In this document: piece after piece, positions 8,447 to 17,080 of the stretch
Position numbering within the stretch: position 1 is the stretch's first letter
How the letters are laid out: every line of letters begins with the position of its first letter
Origin: Collibacillus ludicampi
Lineage (GTDB): Bacteria; Bacillota; Bacilli; Tumebacillales; BOQE01
NCBI RefSeq assembly: GCF_023705585.1
Contig: NZ_BOQE01000001.1
Span: forward strand, 712,501 to 776,500
Direction: 5' to 3'
Length of the DNA stretch: 64,000 bases
Made by a program: the position numbers and the translations under genes
The notes under the pieces: generated by a model
Told to the model about the DNA's origin: nothing
Seen by the model: only the letters and a program-made list of their open reading frames with translations
Databases searched by the model: none

Positions 8447-9625
8447 TCACGATTGGCTATAGGACGAATGCTTCCCATGAACCACAGCATGATTTTGGGG
8501 GCAGCGATCATTCGCAACCACTTCGCCGAACGGACCCGTCAAGAATCGTTGGGACACGGAAGTATTCGTCATTGAAAGCGGCAAGTGGGGGAAAAGAAGT
8601 TCCGCCACCCGGTAAGCCTCTTCCAAATGCGGATACCCCGACAAGATGAAAGTCTCAATCCCTATGTCTGCATATTCCTTCATTCGTTCTGCTACCGATT
8701 TTGGGTCTCCGACCAATGCGGTTCCAGCCCCGCCGCGAACCAGCCCAACGCCCGCCCAAAGATTGGGGCCTATTATTAATCTTGAACGATCGCCGCCATG
8801 GAGTTGCGCCATTCTTTTTTGACCGACCGAATCGTATCGGGCGAATACTTTTTGCGCGAAACGGATTGTGTCATCGTCAACATATTGAATGAGTTCTTCA
8901 GCCGCCCGCCAAGCTTCGTCTTCCGTTTCGCGCACGATTACGTGGAGACGAATGCCGAACCGGATGCAACGGCCCTGTTTCGCCGCCAACGCTCGAACCT
9001 TGTCGATTTTCTCCGCAACCTGCGCTAACGGTTCCCCCCATGTTAAATACACATTCACATGCTTAGCGGCAACTTCAATCCCCGCAGGAGACGATCCCCC
9101 GAAGTACAAAGGGGGATACGGAGATTGTAATGGCGGAAACAACACTTTGGCCCCTTCGACTTGGAGGTATTTCCCCTGCAATTCCGTCTCATTTCCAGCC
9201 AACACTTCCCTCCATATCGAGAGGAATTCATCCGTCAATTGGTAACGTTCATCGTGATCGAGAAACAAGCCATCTCCTTTTAACTCTTCAGGGTCCCCTC
9301 CGGTGACCACATTGATCAGTAAGCGGCCATTGGACAACCTGTCGAACGTTGCGGCCATACGGGCCGATAAGGTGGGTGACATGAGTCCCGGTCGAACCGC
9401 GACTAAAAACTTTAATTTCTCAGTCACCGGAATCAATGAAGAAGCCAGAATCCAACTATCCTCGCAAGCTTTGCCTGTGGGTATAAGCACACCTGAGTAG
9501 CCTAACTCGTCCGCCGCCTGCGCAATTTGGCGCGCGTACGCAAAATTCACCGCACGTCCGCCGTAACTTGTGCCTAAATACCGCCCGTCTCCATGCGTAG
9601 GAATAAACCAAAAGATTTCCATCAT
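8447..9625 (-). CDS. ssuD: FMNH2-dependent alkanesulfonate monooxygenase
   Basis: A 392-residue luciferase-like (LLM) flavin monooxygenase that releases sulfite from alkanesulfonates using reduced FMN supplied by SsuE. The N-terminal [16 protein letters not shown], then LPTGK-like [13 protein letters not shown], the [20 protein letters not shown] block and NVVTGGDP match SsuD closely. The usual FGGSSP segment is also present. The start has GGAGGAATC just upstream. It is the last gene of the ssuE-ssuA-ssuD group and is separated from ssuA by a hairpin repeat. No ssuB or ssuC is present nearby. Confidence 0.93.
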   Translation of the reverse strand: MMEIFWFIPTHGDGRYLGTSYGGRAVNFAYARQIAQAADELGYSGVLIPTGKACEDSWILASSLIPVTEKLKFLVAVRPGLMSPTLSARMAATFDRLSNGRLLINVVTGGDPEELKGDGLFLDHDERYQLTDEFLSIWREVLAGNETELQGKYLQVEGAKVLFPPLQSPYPPLYFGGSSPAGIEVAAKHVNVYLTWGEPLAQVAEKIDKVRALAAKQGRCIRFGIRLHVIVRETEDEAWRAAEELIQYVDDDTIRFAQKVFARYDSVGQKRMAQLHGGDRSRLIIGPNLWAGVGLVRGGAGTALVGDPKSVAERMKEYADIGIETFILSGYPHLEEAYRVAELLFPHLPLSMTNTSVSQRFLTGPFGEVVANDRCPQNHAVVHGKHSSYSQS

Positions 9626-9669
9626 GATTCCTCCTTGTGTGTAAAGCTATCTCGAAAATGTGTAGTCTG

Positions 9670-9784
9670 GCGGGCGTATGCTTTGCGTTCGCGCTCCGTG
9701 GAGGTCGTCTCGCATGGAATAATCATCAAATGTTGCGAGACGACCTCCAAAGTCGCTGTCTCACGCAAAGCATTACGCCCACCC
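9670..9784. repeat. nested hairpin repeat, copy 4 (single type B)
   Basis: The cleanest copy, 115 nt: lower stem GGGCGTATGCTTTGCG / CGCAAAGCATTACGCCC, upper stem GGAGGTCGTCTCGCA / TGCGAGACGACCTCC, loop TGGAATAATCATCAAATGT. It lies between ssuA and ssuD, inside a presumed transcription unit, so its transcript could fold and affect ssuD expression. Confidence 0.9.
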
Positions 9785-9832
9785 AAAGATACTTTTCATC
9801 CTCTGATGACGCCGCCCATGTTGCATGAGTGG

Positions 9833-10846
9833 CTATGGAGATTCTGCACTCTTGTAGATGTTTTCTTGAACACGAATGGATTTTGGAATCAGCCCGAATT
9901 GATAGAACGTATCGGCAATCGATTGTTGTTCGCGAATGACTTGCTCGCTTATCGGCTCGATCCCGTAGTTTCTTCGTTCGGCTGCTGTTTCAAGAGGCGG
10001 AACAGGAATCCCCAACTGGGGAGATAACAGATTGGCAATATCCTGTTTATGATCTTTGCTCCAAACATCCACCTCATTCAGTTGAGAAAACAGTACTTTT
10101 ATCACATCCGGATGGTTTTCTGCAAACGATCGTGTTGCCAAATAAAATTCATGGTTGGCTACGAGTCCCTGCCCATCCTTGAGTACCCTTGCTTTTACCG
10201 AACTTTCGGCTGCCGCGAAATAGGGATCCCAAATGACCCAGGCATCAACGCTTCCACTCTGGAACGCCGCCCGCGCATCTGCAGGTGCCAGATAAACCGG
10301 TTGAATATCCTGATACTTCAAACCGGCGGATTGAAGGGCTCTCACCAACAAATAGTGAACATTCGATCCTTTGTTTAACGCTATCTTTTTACCCTTAAGT
10401 TCCTTGATGTCATGGATCGGCGAGTTTTCCGGAACCAGAATGGCTTCACTATGCGGACTCGATGGCTCATGGGCCAGGTAGACGAAGGGAACCCCGGCAG
10501 CCTGAGCAAAAACCGGCGGGGCTTCACCCGTGTGGCCGATATCGATACTCCCTGCCCCCATGGCTTCCAAGAGTTGCGGCCCTCCCGGAAACTCTGACCA
10601 TTCGACCCGATAGCCCAAATTCGCCAATTGTTTGTCAAGCGTTCCTTTTGCCTTAAGAATGTTGAACGTCCCGTATTTCTGATAGCCAATGTGAATCACC
10701 TTGCCATCCTTTTTAACAGCGCCCGCATCCGTACCACATGCCGTTGTGAGAACAGATATGAAAGTTAATAAAAGGGAGAGTACGATCACTGAGAGCTTCT
10801 TAAAAATTGATTGAGCAAGCATCTTGTGACCTCCCCGTTTCTTCAT
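9833..10846 (-). CDS. ssuA: aliphatic sulfonate ABC transporter substrate-binding lipoprotein
   Basis: A 337-residue periplasmic-binding-type lipoprotein with an N-terminal lipobox (VLTTAC-G). The mature part has IHIGYQKYGTFNILKAKGTL, EFPGGPQLLEAMGAGSIDIGHTGEAPP and ALNKGSNVHYLL, all typical of the SsuA/TauA family. It should bind alkanesulfonates outside the membrane. Its ATG overlaps the ssuE stop by 4 nt, so the genes are translationally coupled. The partner permease and ATPase (SsuC, SsuB) are absent from this window, so its transporter is not known. Confidence 0.88.
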   Translation of the reverse strand: MKKRGGHKMLAQSIFKKLSVIVLSLLLTFISVLTTACGTDAGAVKKDGKVIHIGYQKYGTFNILKAKGTLDKQLANLGYRVEWSEFPGGPQLLEAMGAGSIDIGHTGEAPPVFAQAAGVPFVYLAHEPSSPHSEAILVPENSPIHDIKELKGKKIALNKGSNVHYLLVRALQSAGLKYQDIQPVYLAPADARAAFQSGSVDAWVIWDPYFAAAESSVKARVLKDGQGLVANHEFYLATRSFAENHPDVIKVLFSQLNEVDVWSKDHKQDIANLLSPQLGIPVPPLETAAERRNYGIEPISEQVIREQQSIADTFYQFGLIPKSIRVQENIYKSAESP

Positions 10847-11388
10847 CCGTTCGGTAACGTTTGTTTGCTCAGGGCTTCCGTCAATTCGTGAATGGCGTCC
10901 TCCAAGCGGACTTGAATATCCTCGTGCAGTTCTGCTTTGTCTCCATCTCGTTGGACTTGAGACTCGAGGACATACACGCCTTGTAGAATGGTCCTTGCCC
11001 CCAGTGTAGAAAGTACAGGTTTTAGTGCATATTCAATGGCGAGTAGATGAGCCGATGTTCCGCCGATCAATAGCGGAAGAACGATCTTGTTCCGAAGTCC
11101 CCCTTGAGGAATAAGGTCCAAAAATGTTTTCAAAACTCCCGTATACGATGCTTTGTAAACCGGGCTGGCAACAATGACTGCCGATGCTTTCGAGATGAGC
11201 GCATTGGCTTGTTCGATGGCCGGGCTGTCATATCGCGCATAAATTAGATCTTCCGGCGGCAAATCCCGCACGCGAATCCAATCCGCTTGAAATCCGTTCT
11301 CTGCGAGACGGTCGTGCACAAACTCTAACACATGTGACAGACGCGATGATAACGATGGACTTCCGGAAAGGGTTACAATGTTTTCCAT
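10843..11388 (-). CDS. ssuE: NAD(P)H-dependent FMN reductase
   Basis: A flavodoxin-fold reductase that supplies reduced FMN to two-component monooxygenases. The flavin-binding VTLSGSPSLSSR at the N-terminus and ASPVYKASYTGVLKTFLDL in the middle are the SsuE hallmarks. The start at 11388 (MENIVTLSG) follows AAGGAGTG; the frame continues upstream through the leader terminator and is not coding there. In this cluster it probably serves SsuD and perhaps the SfnG-like and HpaB-like enzymes encoded upstream. Confidence 0.92.
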   Translation of the reverse strand: MENIVTLSGSPSLSSRLSHVLEFVHDRLAENGFQADWIRVRDLPPEDLIYARYDSPAIEQANALISKASAVIVASPVYKASYTGVLKTFLDLIPQGGLRNKIVLPLLIGGTSAHLLAIEYALKPVLSTLGARTILQGVYVLESQVQRDGDKAELHEDIQVRLEDAIHELTEALSKQTLPNG

Positions 11389-11412
11389 ACAGACACTCCT
11401 TCGAAAGTAAAT

Positions 11413-11503
11413 AAAAAGGAGACACAACAACACTCGCGCGTCGTTGTGTCTCCGGTGGTCCGGTCGACCAACAAAACCTATACGAATAGTAGGTATTAAT
11501 TAT
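11413..11503 (-). promoter_or_regulatory. ssuE leader with small hairpin and intrinsic terminator (leader 1)
   Basis: On the minus strand the untranslated leader contains an ACCTA/TAGGT stem, then CCGGACCACCGGAGACAC, then a terminator hairpin GGAGACACAAC / GTTGTGTCTCC followed by TTTTT, all before the ssuE ribosome site. The terminator's 5' arm overlaps the conserved CCGGAGACAC segment, so the two could be alternative structures. A near-identical CCGGAC-ACCGGAGACAC occurs in the leader at 18913-18930. It matches no riboswitch I know. Confidence 0.6.
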
Positions 11504-11509
11504 GACCTT

Positions 11510-11539
11510 ATATTACCATCGGCACAAACCGAATGTCAA
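11510..11539 (-). promoter_or_regulatory. sigma-A promoter of the ssu genes
   Basis: TTGACA (11534-11539) and TAATAT (11510-11515) separated by 18 nt on the minus strand, with transcription expected to start near 11503. Confidence 0.75.
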
Positions 11540-11558
11540 TGACTTTTTCGAAAACGAT

Positions 11559-12596
11559 TCAAAGTTTATTTATAATTCTTTCTTTAAATGACGGCAATTC
11601 ATCGAGTGGAAAACGAAATGTCGTTAAGACCATATCAATCCCCGCTCGTTTCAGTTGATCGATCCTTTCTGTGACTTGCTCGTACGAACCGATGAGACCT
11701 GTACGAAACCCCTCGTTGTTCGCCACAAAATCACTGATCGATGAGGAACAGGACCACATTCCTGTCGCACCTTTGGCATGTTGTTTAAAATTTTGAATCG
11801 TAGGGAGATCCGCATGTTCAATGATAAAGTTGTATTCTGCTATGGCCTCTTTTTCTGTTTCCCGAGCGATGACAAAAGCGTTTACTGCGAATCGAACCTG
11901 ACGTTCATATCGTGCGGCAACAGTACGGACTCGTTCCATCTGCCGTTTCAATTGCTCCAAAGGCGCTCCATTCATGAAGTACCAATCGGAGTGTCGACCC
12001 GCCATTTCCTGAGCCTCTTCCGAGTTCCCACCCTGAAAAATGGATGGATAAGGTTTTTGAATGGGGGATGGCTGCATACTTCCTCCGCGAATTTCGTAAT
12101 AACGCCCCCGGAAGGAAAATTCGACATTTCCCCACAACCCTTTGACCACTTGCAAATATTCTTCTGAACGTTTATATCGTTCCGTATGATCGGCCCAGGA
12201 TATTCCGAACATTTCCTGTTCTTCCCGAAACCAACCGCTGACTAAATTCATATGCCAACGACCGTTGCTGATGTGATCCAATGTAGCGCCGATTTTCGCC
12301 AATGTCACAGGGGGCATGAAACTTGGCAAAACTGCAGAGATAAAATGAATGCGTTCTGTGGTAACGGCTAAAGGACCTACAATCGTCAGAGAATCCAGTT
12401 GTCCTCCGTGAACATGACTGCCCCCCAATCCTCCTTTATAGCGGGTAGGAAAGAGGATGAAATCGATGCCTAATTGATCGGCCAATTGGGTTAAACGAAG
12501 GTTGTAGGCGAAACTGCCATCAGTCTCCTGTTCAACATGGGAGCGAAGGAATCCTCCTGAAATGTTGGAGCCCCATATGGCAAATTTCATCTTCAT
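11559..12596 (-). CDS. SfnG-like flavin-dependent monooxygenase (dimethyl sulfone type)
   Basis: A ~345-residue LLM-family monooxygenase. It resembles dimethyl-sulfone monooxygenase SfnG in the ISNGRWHMNLVSGWFREEQE block, WADHTERYKRSEEYLQVVKGLW, IFQGGNSEEAQEMA and GMWSCSSSISDFVANNEGF. SfnG uses reduced FMN to cleave dimethyl sulfone to methanesulfinate; the exact substrate here is inferred only. The start at 12596 follows AAGGAGAG and overlaps the upstream stop in ATGA, so it is coupled to the HpaB-like gene before it. SsuE downstream could be its flavin reductase. Confidence 0.78.
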   Translation of the reverse strand: MKMKFAIWGSNISGGFLRSHVEQETDGSFAYNLRLTQLADQLGIDFILFPTRYKGGLGGSHVHGGQLDSLTIVGPLAVTTERIHFISAVLPSFMPPVTLAKIGATLDHISNGRWHMNLVSGWFREEQEMFGISWADHTERYKRSEEYLQVVKGLWGNVEFSFRGRYYEIRGGSMQPSPIQKPYPSIFQGGNSEEAQEMAGRHSDWYFMNGAPLEQLKRQMERVRTVAARYERQVRFAVNAFVIARETEKEAIAEYNFIIEHADLPTIQNFKQHAKGATGMWSCSSSISDFVANNEGFRTGLIGSYEQVTERIDQLKRAGIDMVLTTFRFPLDELPSFKERIINKL

Positions 12597-14026
12597 GACG
12601 ATTCTCTCCTTGTGTTCGATTTCGCGAGTTGCCATACTTGTTCCACCAGCGGGTCTTTGTCGTAATTGGCATACTGGATGGCATAAGACCGGACAGGATC
12701 TCCTGAATAGAATCGTTCATACAGCTCATGTCTGGAGGCAAATGAGCTTCCGATCAGATCCCAGGCCAATTTAAACAGCTTGATCCGTTGCTCAGCTGAC
12801 GTTTCCGTCCCCCGGTAATACCGTTCAACAAAAGTTCCGATCGGTCCCGAAAGTTCGGATAGGCTTGAAGGCACTTGGATAAATCCGCCGGCTCCAATTT
12901 GCTGCAAGATTTCAATAGCACGAGGGTAATATCGTGAGCCCAGGTTGCGGGCCGTGGTGAGAGGTTCAACCGCAGGAATCCAAACGCCGTCCACAGTCGG
13001 TTGCGCCTGGTCATGAGCGTACAAAAGCAAAGACTTGATCGTTTCAACCTGAATGATCAGTTCGCCTAACTTTTCTTGTACATGCAAAAACCGGTCGGCT
13101 CCAATCGTTTTCGCAAGTTCATGACCGATGGCAGCGATGAATTCTAACTTGCTAAGCAATCGGACAACAGTGGGTTGTTGGCTCAATGCTGTGACCACAG
13201 GGTCCTGCCGCATGGTCCAAACGGCTTCCGGATCCTCTTTAATAAACACCCGTTCCCAAGGAATCAAAGCATCATCGAAAATAACGACTGCGTCCATCTC
13301 CTCAAATTGAGAACTTAACGGATGGTCCTGCTCTTGATCAGATGCAAACGACTCCCGGCAAACGAGATGAACCCCCGGAGTGGACACAGATACAGCAAAC
13401 ATCGAGGCGTAACGCTCGTCGCCTTGCGAACGACGGTGAAAAGGATAAACAAAAATTTCGTCAAAATAGGGAGCCCCAGTAGCGATCATTTTTGCACCCC
13501 GTACAATGATTCCATCTTCCGTCTCTCTGACGATCCGCAGATGAGTGTACGGGTCGTCAAATTCGGAGGAGAGTTTGGTCCGGTCAATCTGCGGATCATG
13601 CAGTGCAGTCGTGGACAACCAATCTTGATCGCGGCTGATTTCATAGTAGCGCTCGATTTTTTGCGCGAATTGATCATCCTTTCCTCCGAGTCGATGACGA
13701 CGGGCATACCAGCCGGTCAACAATGATCTGGAGTAATCGGATAAACGGCTCATCATGCCAAACGTGGCGTCACTCCATATTTGATAAGCGCGCTCTTTGC
13801 GCTTCAAATCTTCCTTACTGTAAGGAACCAGAAAAGCGAGATGGGCCGCCACCCCTGAGTCGGGTGTCAAAAATGTGAGTTCATCCTTCGTGTCGGGATG
13901 GTCTTGCAAATCCAGCAAGGAAGCTTGAAAGGCCGGGTGCCGTGCGATGTCCTGGACTCGCTTTCCGTTCAACCAGACATTTCTGTTATCTTGTAATCGA
14001 GATCGGTAACGCTGACTTGCGCTCAA
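12593..14026 (-). CDS. HpaB-family FADH2-dependent monooxygenase, copy 2
   Basis: A 477-residue protein of the 4-hydroxyphenylacetate 3-hydroxylase oxygenase family (acyl-CoA-dehydrogenase-like fold). Family features are RSLLTGWYARR near 100-112, VRGAKMIATGAPYFDEIFV in the middle and C-terminal YYRGTETSAEQRIKLFKLAW followed by DLIGSSFASRHELYERFYSGDP. Such enzymes need a separate flavin reductase. The TTG start at 14026 follows AGGAGG by 9 nt and overlaps the preceding paralogue by 41 nt. Setting among sulfur genes suggests an organosulfur substrate, but that is inference; aromatic hydroxylation is the family's known chemistry. Confidence 0.82.
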   Translation of the reverse strand: MSASQRYRSRLQDNRNVWLNGKRVQDIARHPAFQASLLDLQDHPDTKDELTFLTPDSGVAAHLAFLVPYSKEDLKRKERAYQIWSDATFGMMSRLSDYSRSLLTGWYARRHRLGGKDDQFAQKIERYYEISRDQDWLSTTALHDPQIDRTKLSSEFDDPYTHLRIVRETEDGIIVRGAKMIATGAPYFDEIFVYPFHRRSQGDERYASMFAVSVSTPGVHLVCRESFASDQEQDHPLSSQFEEMDAVVIFDDALIPWERVFIKEDPEAVWTMRQDPVVTALSQQPTVVRLLSKLEFIAAIGHELAKTIGADRFLHVQEKLGELIIQVETIKSLLLYAHDQAQPTVDGVWIPAVEPLTTARNLGSRYYPRAIEILQQIGAGGFIQVPSSLSELSGPIGTFVERYYRGTETSAEQRIKLFKLAWDLIGSSFASRHELYERFYSGDPVRSYAIQYANYDKDPLVEQVWQLAKSNTRRESS

Positions 14027-15482
14027 CTTGTGAATCCTCCTTTTGTTCGGTTAATTTCCAAAAATCACGCAACCGCTGTTCGAGATGCCCCTTCTTGTAG
14101 TTCACATATTGATTCGCATAGGTCCGTACGGGATCCCCCAGATAAAAACGTTCATACAATTCGTGCCGGGAACCTAACGGACTGCCGATCAGGTCCCATG
14201 CCAGTTTGAAGAGACGGATGCGACTCTCGGCATCTGCTTTCGCGCCGCGATAATATTTGTTGATCAAAGCGGAGAGTTCACCATGAATTTGCTCGATTTT
14301 CGAAGGTACCTGAATAAAGCCGCCGGCCCCGATCTGCTGCAGAATTTCAATCGCACGCGGATAGTACCTCGGCCCTAAATTCCGGGCTGTTTCAATCGGT
14401 GTCAAATCGGGGATCCATGTACCGAATTCATCCGGCTTGGCCCCTGCCTCTGATGCATGCAACAGAGATTGGATCACCTCCAATTGAATGACCAATTCCC
14501 CCAACTTCTCCTGAACATGGAGATGATGATTCGCTCCGATTACATCAGCAATAGCGAACGCCACACCCGCAACAAATTCAAGTTTCACCAGCAATCGAAC
14601 CACTGTGGAATGATAGGCCAGACTGTTGGCTGTCTCATCCATACGTAATTTCCAGACAGCTTCCGGATCGTCGCATAACAATACGCGCTCCCACGGGACA
14701 AAAGCATCATCGAACAATAAAATGGCATCCATTTCTTCATACCGGTTACTCAAAGGATGGTCCTCCGCTTGATCGGATGCAAACGATTCCCGGCAAACAA
14801 TGTGCAGACCCGGTGTATTCGCGGGGATGATCATCATGTGAGCATGCGCAAGATCATCCTGTTGAATCCGGTGGAACGGGAATACCAAAAAATCATGTGT
14901 ATAGGGAGCAGCGGTAGCGATCATTTTCGCTCCGCGCACAATCACTCCGTCTTGTGTCTTTTTGACAATGCGCAGGACGGCATCAGGATCTATCTGTTCT
15001 GAGGTCCCTCTTGAACGGTCAATCTGTGGATCCAACAGAGCCGTCGTCACAAACCGATGGTGATCACGCGCTTGTTCATAATATCTGGTGATTTTCTCGG
15101 AAAACTGTTTGTCAAACGCCCGGTATCTCTCTCTTGCCGCATACCATCCGGTGACAAGGGAACGCGCGTACTCCGAGAGCCGGCTCATGACCCCGTTTGT
15201 TTTCCTGTCCCAAATCTCAAAAGCGGTTGTACGCCTTTTGAGATCATCTGTACATGTTGGTACGAGAAAGGCGTTATGCACGTATTCTCCTGACAATGGA
15301 CTCGGAAAACCGACTTGATAACGCGTTTCACAATCATCCAGGGTATCAAACAAGTGTTTCAAGGTAGTAAGCGTTCCTTGAAAAGCTGGATGTTCAACGA
15401 CATTTTCCACTCGGGTACCGTCTAACCACACATTGCGGCCATCCCGTAAACTGTTGAGAAATCGTTCGCCTGTACTACTCAT
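13986..15482 (-). CDS. HpaB-family FADH2-dependent monooxygenase, copy 1
   Basis: A 498-residue paralogue of the next gene, sharing RSLVTGWYAARER, VRGAKMIATAAPYTHDFLV, GLHIVCRESFASDQAEDHPL and the C-terminal YYRGAKADAESRIRLFKLAW with SRHELYERFYLGDP. The start at 15482 (MSSTGERF) follows GGAAAGGAG; the frame upstream of it runs through a terminator hairpin and is not coding. The tandem paralogues may form a hetero-oligomer or act on successive substrates. metQ lies just upstream on the same strand. Confidence 0.82.
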   Translation of the reverse strand: MSSTGERFLNSLRDGRNVWLDGTRVENVVEHPAFQGTLTTLKHLFDTLDDCETRYQVGFPSPLSGEYVHNAFLVPTCTDDLKRRTTAFEIWDRKTNGVMSRLSEYARSLVTGWYAARERYRAFDKQFSEKITRYYEQARDHHRFVTTALLDPQIDRSRGTSEQIDPDAVLRIVKKTQDGVIVRGAKMIATAAPYTHDFLVFPFHRIQQDDLAHAHMMIIPANTPGLHIVCRESFASDQAEDHPLSNRYEEMDAILLFDDAFVPWERVLLCDDPEAVWKLRMDETANSLAYHSTVVRLLVKLEFVAGVAFAIADVIGANHHLHVQEKLGELVIQLEVIQSLLHASEAGAKPDEFGTWIPDLTPIETARNLGPRYYPRAIEILQQIGAGGFIQVPSKIEQIHGELSALINKYYRGAKADAESRIRLFKLAWDLIGSPLGSRHELYERFYLGDPVRTYANQYVNYKKGHLEQRLRDFWKLTEQKEDSQVERKSALPISITR

Positions 15483-15504
15483 TTGTCTTCTCCTTTCCAA
15501 ATAT

Positions 15505-15571
15505 AAAAAGAGACAACCGACACATCCCTCCATTTGCCAGTTGCCTCTCTTCGCAGAGTCGGCATGAACCC
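15505..15571 (-). promoter_or_regulatory. leader/attenuator between metQ and the HpaB pair (leader 4)
   Basis: On the minus strand, CTCTGCGAAGAG (a GNRA-capped hairpin) is followed by AGGCAAC and a terminator whose arms are AGAGGCAAC / GTTGTCTCT, ending in TTTTTAT. The layout, small hairpin then AG(R)CA(A/C) then terminator, resembles leaders 1 and 2. It may simply terminate metQ or tune read-through to the monooxygenases. Confidence 0.55.
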
Positions 15572-15572
15572 A

Positions 15573-16412
15573 TTAAGGTTTAATAAATCCTTGAAATTCC
15601 TTATCGATCAATTCGTTAAATTCTTTCGACTGGTATGCCTCTACAGGGTCTTTCACAAACGGTTGATTTTTATCCTGCGTACGCACGGTTAGGACAATGA
15701 TATAGTTTTTCGGTGTCTGTTCCAGTTTGATGGCATCTGTCAGCTTCCACCCGGATGCGAGCGCATAGTTCCCGTTCACAAGCGCAAAATCGACATCTTC
15801 CAAGGAACGTGGAAGCTGAGCGGCTTCAAGCGGTACCATTTCTATTTTTTTCGGGTTTTCTATAATATCTTTCTCCGATGCATGCAGAACATCGGCATCC
15901 GGTTTCAACTTGATCAAACCAAACTTCTGCAACATGCCTAAGGCGCGGGCTTCATTCGTAGGATCGTTTGGTATGGATATTCTTGTTCCTTCCTTTACTT
16001 CATCCAGTGAATGATGTTTTTTGGAATATAACCCCATCGGTACGGTCGGGATGGGAATCACCCCCGTCAGATCCACATGATGTTCCTTAATGAAATTCTC
16101 TAGATAAGTCGTATTTTGAAAGACGTTGGCATCAATCGAACCGTTTACCAGCGCGAGATTGGGTTGAACATAATCATTGAACTCTACAAGTTCTACCTTA
16201 TACCCCTTTTTTTCTAATGCGGGTTGAATCCCTTTCCTGATTTGGTCACTATAAGGACCTGCCGTGGCACCGATTTTAATCACTTTTTTATCGTTTGGAA
16301 CCGCTTCTTTATTCGTCGATGATATGGAAGTCCCCGTCGTCGTCCCTCCGCAAGCCGATAAGAATAGGGCCAAGGACAGGGTGGTAAGAACGAAAAGTAA
16401 CTTTTTTCTCAT
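15573..16412 (-). CDS. metQ: MetQ/NlpA-family substrate-binding lipoprotein
   Basis: A 279-residue lipoprotein with lipobox LFLSAC-G, then IKIGATAGPYSDQIRKGIQ and FNDYVQPNLALVNGSIDANVFQ, both typical of the NlpA/MetQ family. It binds the ligand for the adjacent permease and ATPase. In known members the ligand is methionine; with organosulfur genes on both sides another sulfur compound is possible. It follows metI by 11 nt. Confidence 0.88.
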   Translation of the reverse strand: MRKKLLFVLTTLSLALFLSACGGTTTGTSISSTNKEAVPNDKKVIKIGATAGPYSDQIRKGIQPALEKKGYKVELVEFNDYVQPNLALVNGSIDANVFQNTTYLENFIKEHHVDLTGVIPIPTVPMGLYSKKHHSLDEVKEGTRISIPNDPTNEARALGMLQKFGLIKLKPDADVLHASEKDIIENPKKIEMVPLEAAQLPRSLEDVDFALVNGNYALASGWKLTDAIKLEQTPKNYIIVLTVRTQDKNQPFVKDPVEAYQSKEFNELIDKEFQGFIKP

Positions 16413-16423
16413 GTAGAAGCCCC

Positions 16424-17080
16424 CTATCTTTTATCCAGAACATGTGCGATCCTGCTTCCGATGAATTGAATGATCTGAACCAATAGGATCAATATGATCA
16501 CTGTTGAGACCATCACTTCGGTCTGGAAGCGATAATATCCAAAGCGGATCGCCAAGTCTCCGATTCCTCCGACCGTTCCCGCCATCGCCGAATAAGAAAG
16601 CATGCTGATGGTGGTCACGGTCAATGCCGATATAAGACTGGAGCGAGCCTCGTTCAGCAGTACCTTCCAGATGATTTCTAAAGGCGATGCTCCCATGGCT
16701 ACAGCCGCCTCTATGACCCCTTTAGGAACCTCTCTTAAAGATTGTTCAACCAAACGGGCAAAATACGGGATTGCCGCTATCGATAAAGGAACTGCGGCTG
16801 CTACAGGTCCGATCGTAGTACCAACGACCCATCGGGTGAGCGGGATCAAAGCTACTAATAGAATCACAAACGGCATAGAGCGCACGGTATTCACCACATA
16901 ATCGATCACACGGTGAATCACTTTATGTTCAAAAATTTGACCGCGATCCGTAAAGAAAAAAAGAATTCCCAATGGTGTGCCGACGAATACTGCCGAACCC
17001 ACCGAAATTCCTAACATGATGAAGGTTTGACCAATAGATATCCAAAAATCGGGAAGTAAAGAAGTGAGATTGTTAAACAT
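16424..17080 (-). CDS. metI: MetI-like ABC permease
   Basis: A 218-residue permease with about five membrane spans and the EAA-type loop [19 protein letters not shown], followed by [24 protein letters not shown] near the C-terminus, both characteristic of MetI. The start at 17080 (MFNNLTSLL) overlaps the metN stop by 8 nt and has GGGAGG upstream; the longer frame reads into metN. Confidence 0.9.
   Translation of the reverse strand: MFNNLTSLLPDFWISIGQTFIMLGISVGSAVFVGTPLGILFFFTDRGQIFEHKVIHRVIDYVVNTVRSMPFVILLVALIPLTRWVVGTTIGPVAAAVPLSIAAIPYFARLVEQSLREVPKGVIEAAVAMGASPLEIIWKVLLNEARSSLISALTVTTISMLSYSAMAGTVGGIGDLAIRFGYYRFQTEVMVSTVIILILLVQIIQFIGSRIAHVLDKR

Noticed and set aside
11389-11433. Upstream extension of ssuE through the leader
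   Set aside because: It would translate the terminator hairpin; the AAGGAGTG site fits the start at 11388.
11440-11480. Leader peptide (upstream ORF) in the sulfur leaders
   Set aside because: The shared frame lacks a start codon in both leaders and has a stop right before it in leader 2, so conservation is at RNA rather than peptide level.
13322-13726. Plus-strand frames opposite the HpaB-like genes
   Set aside because: Shadows of strong coding regions on the other strand.
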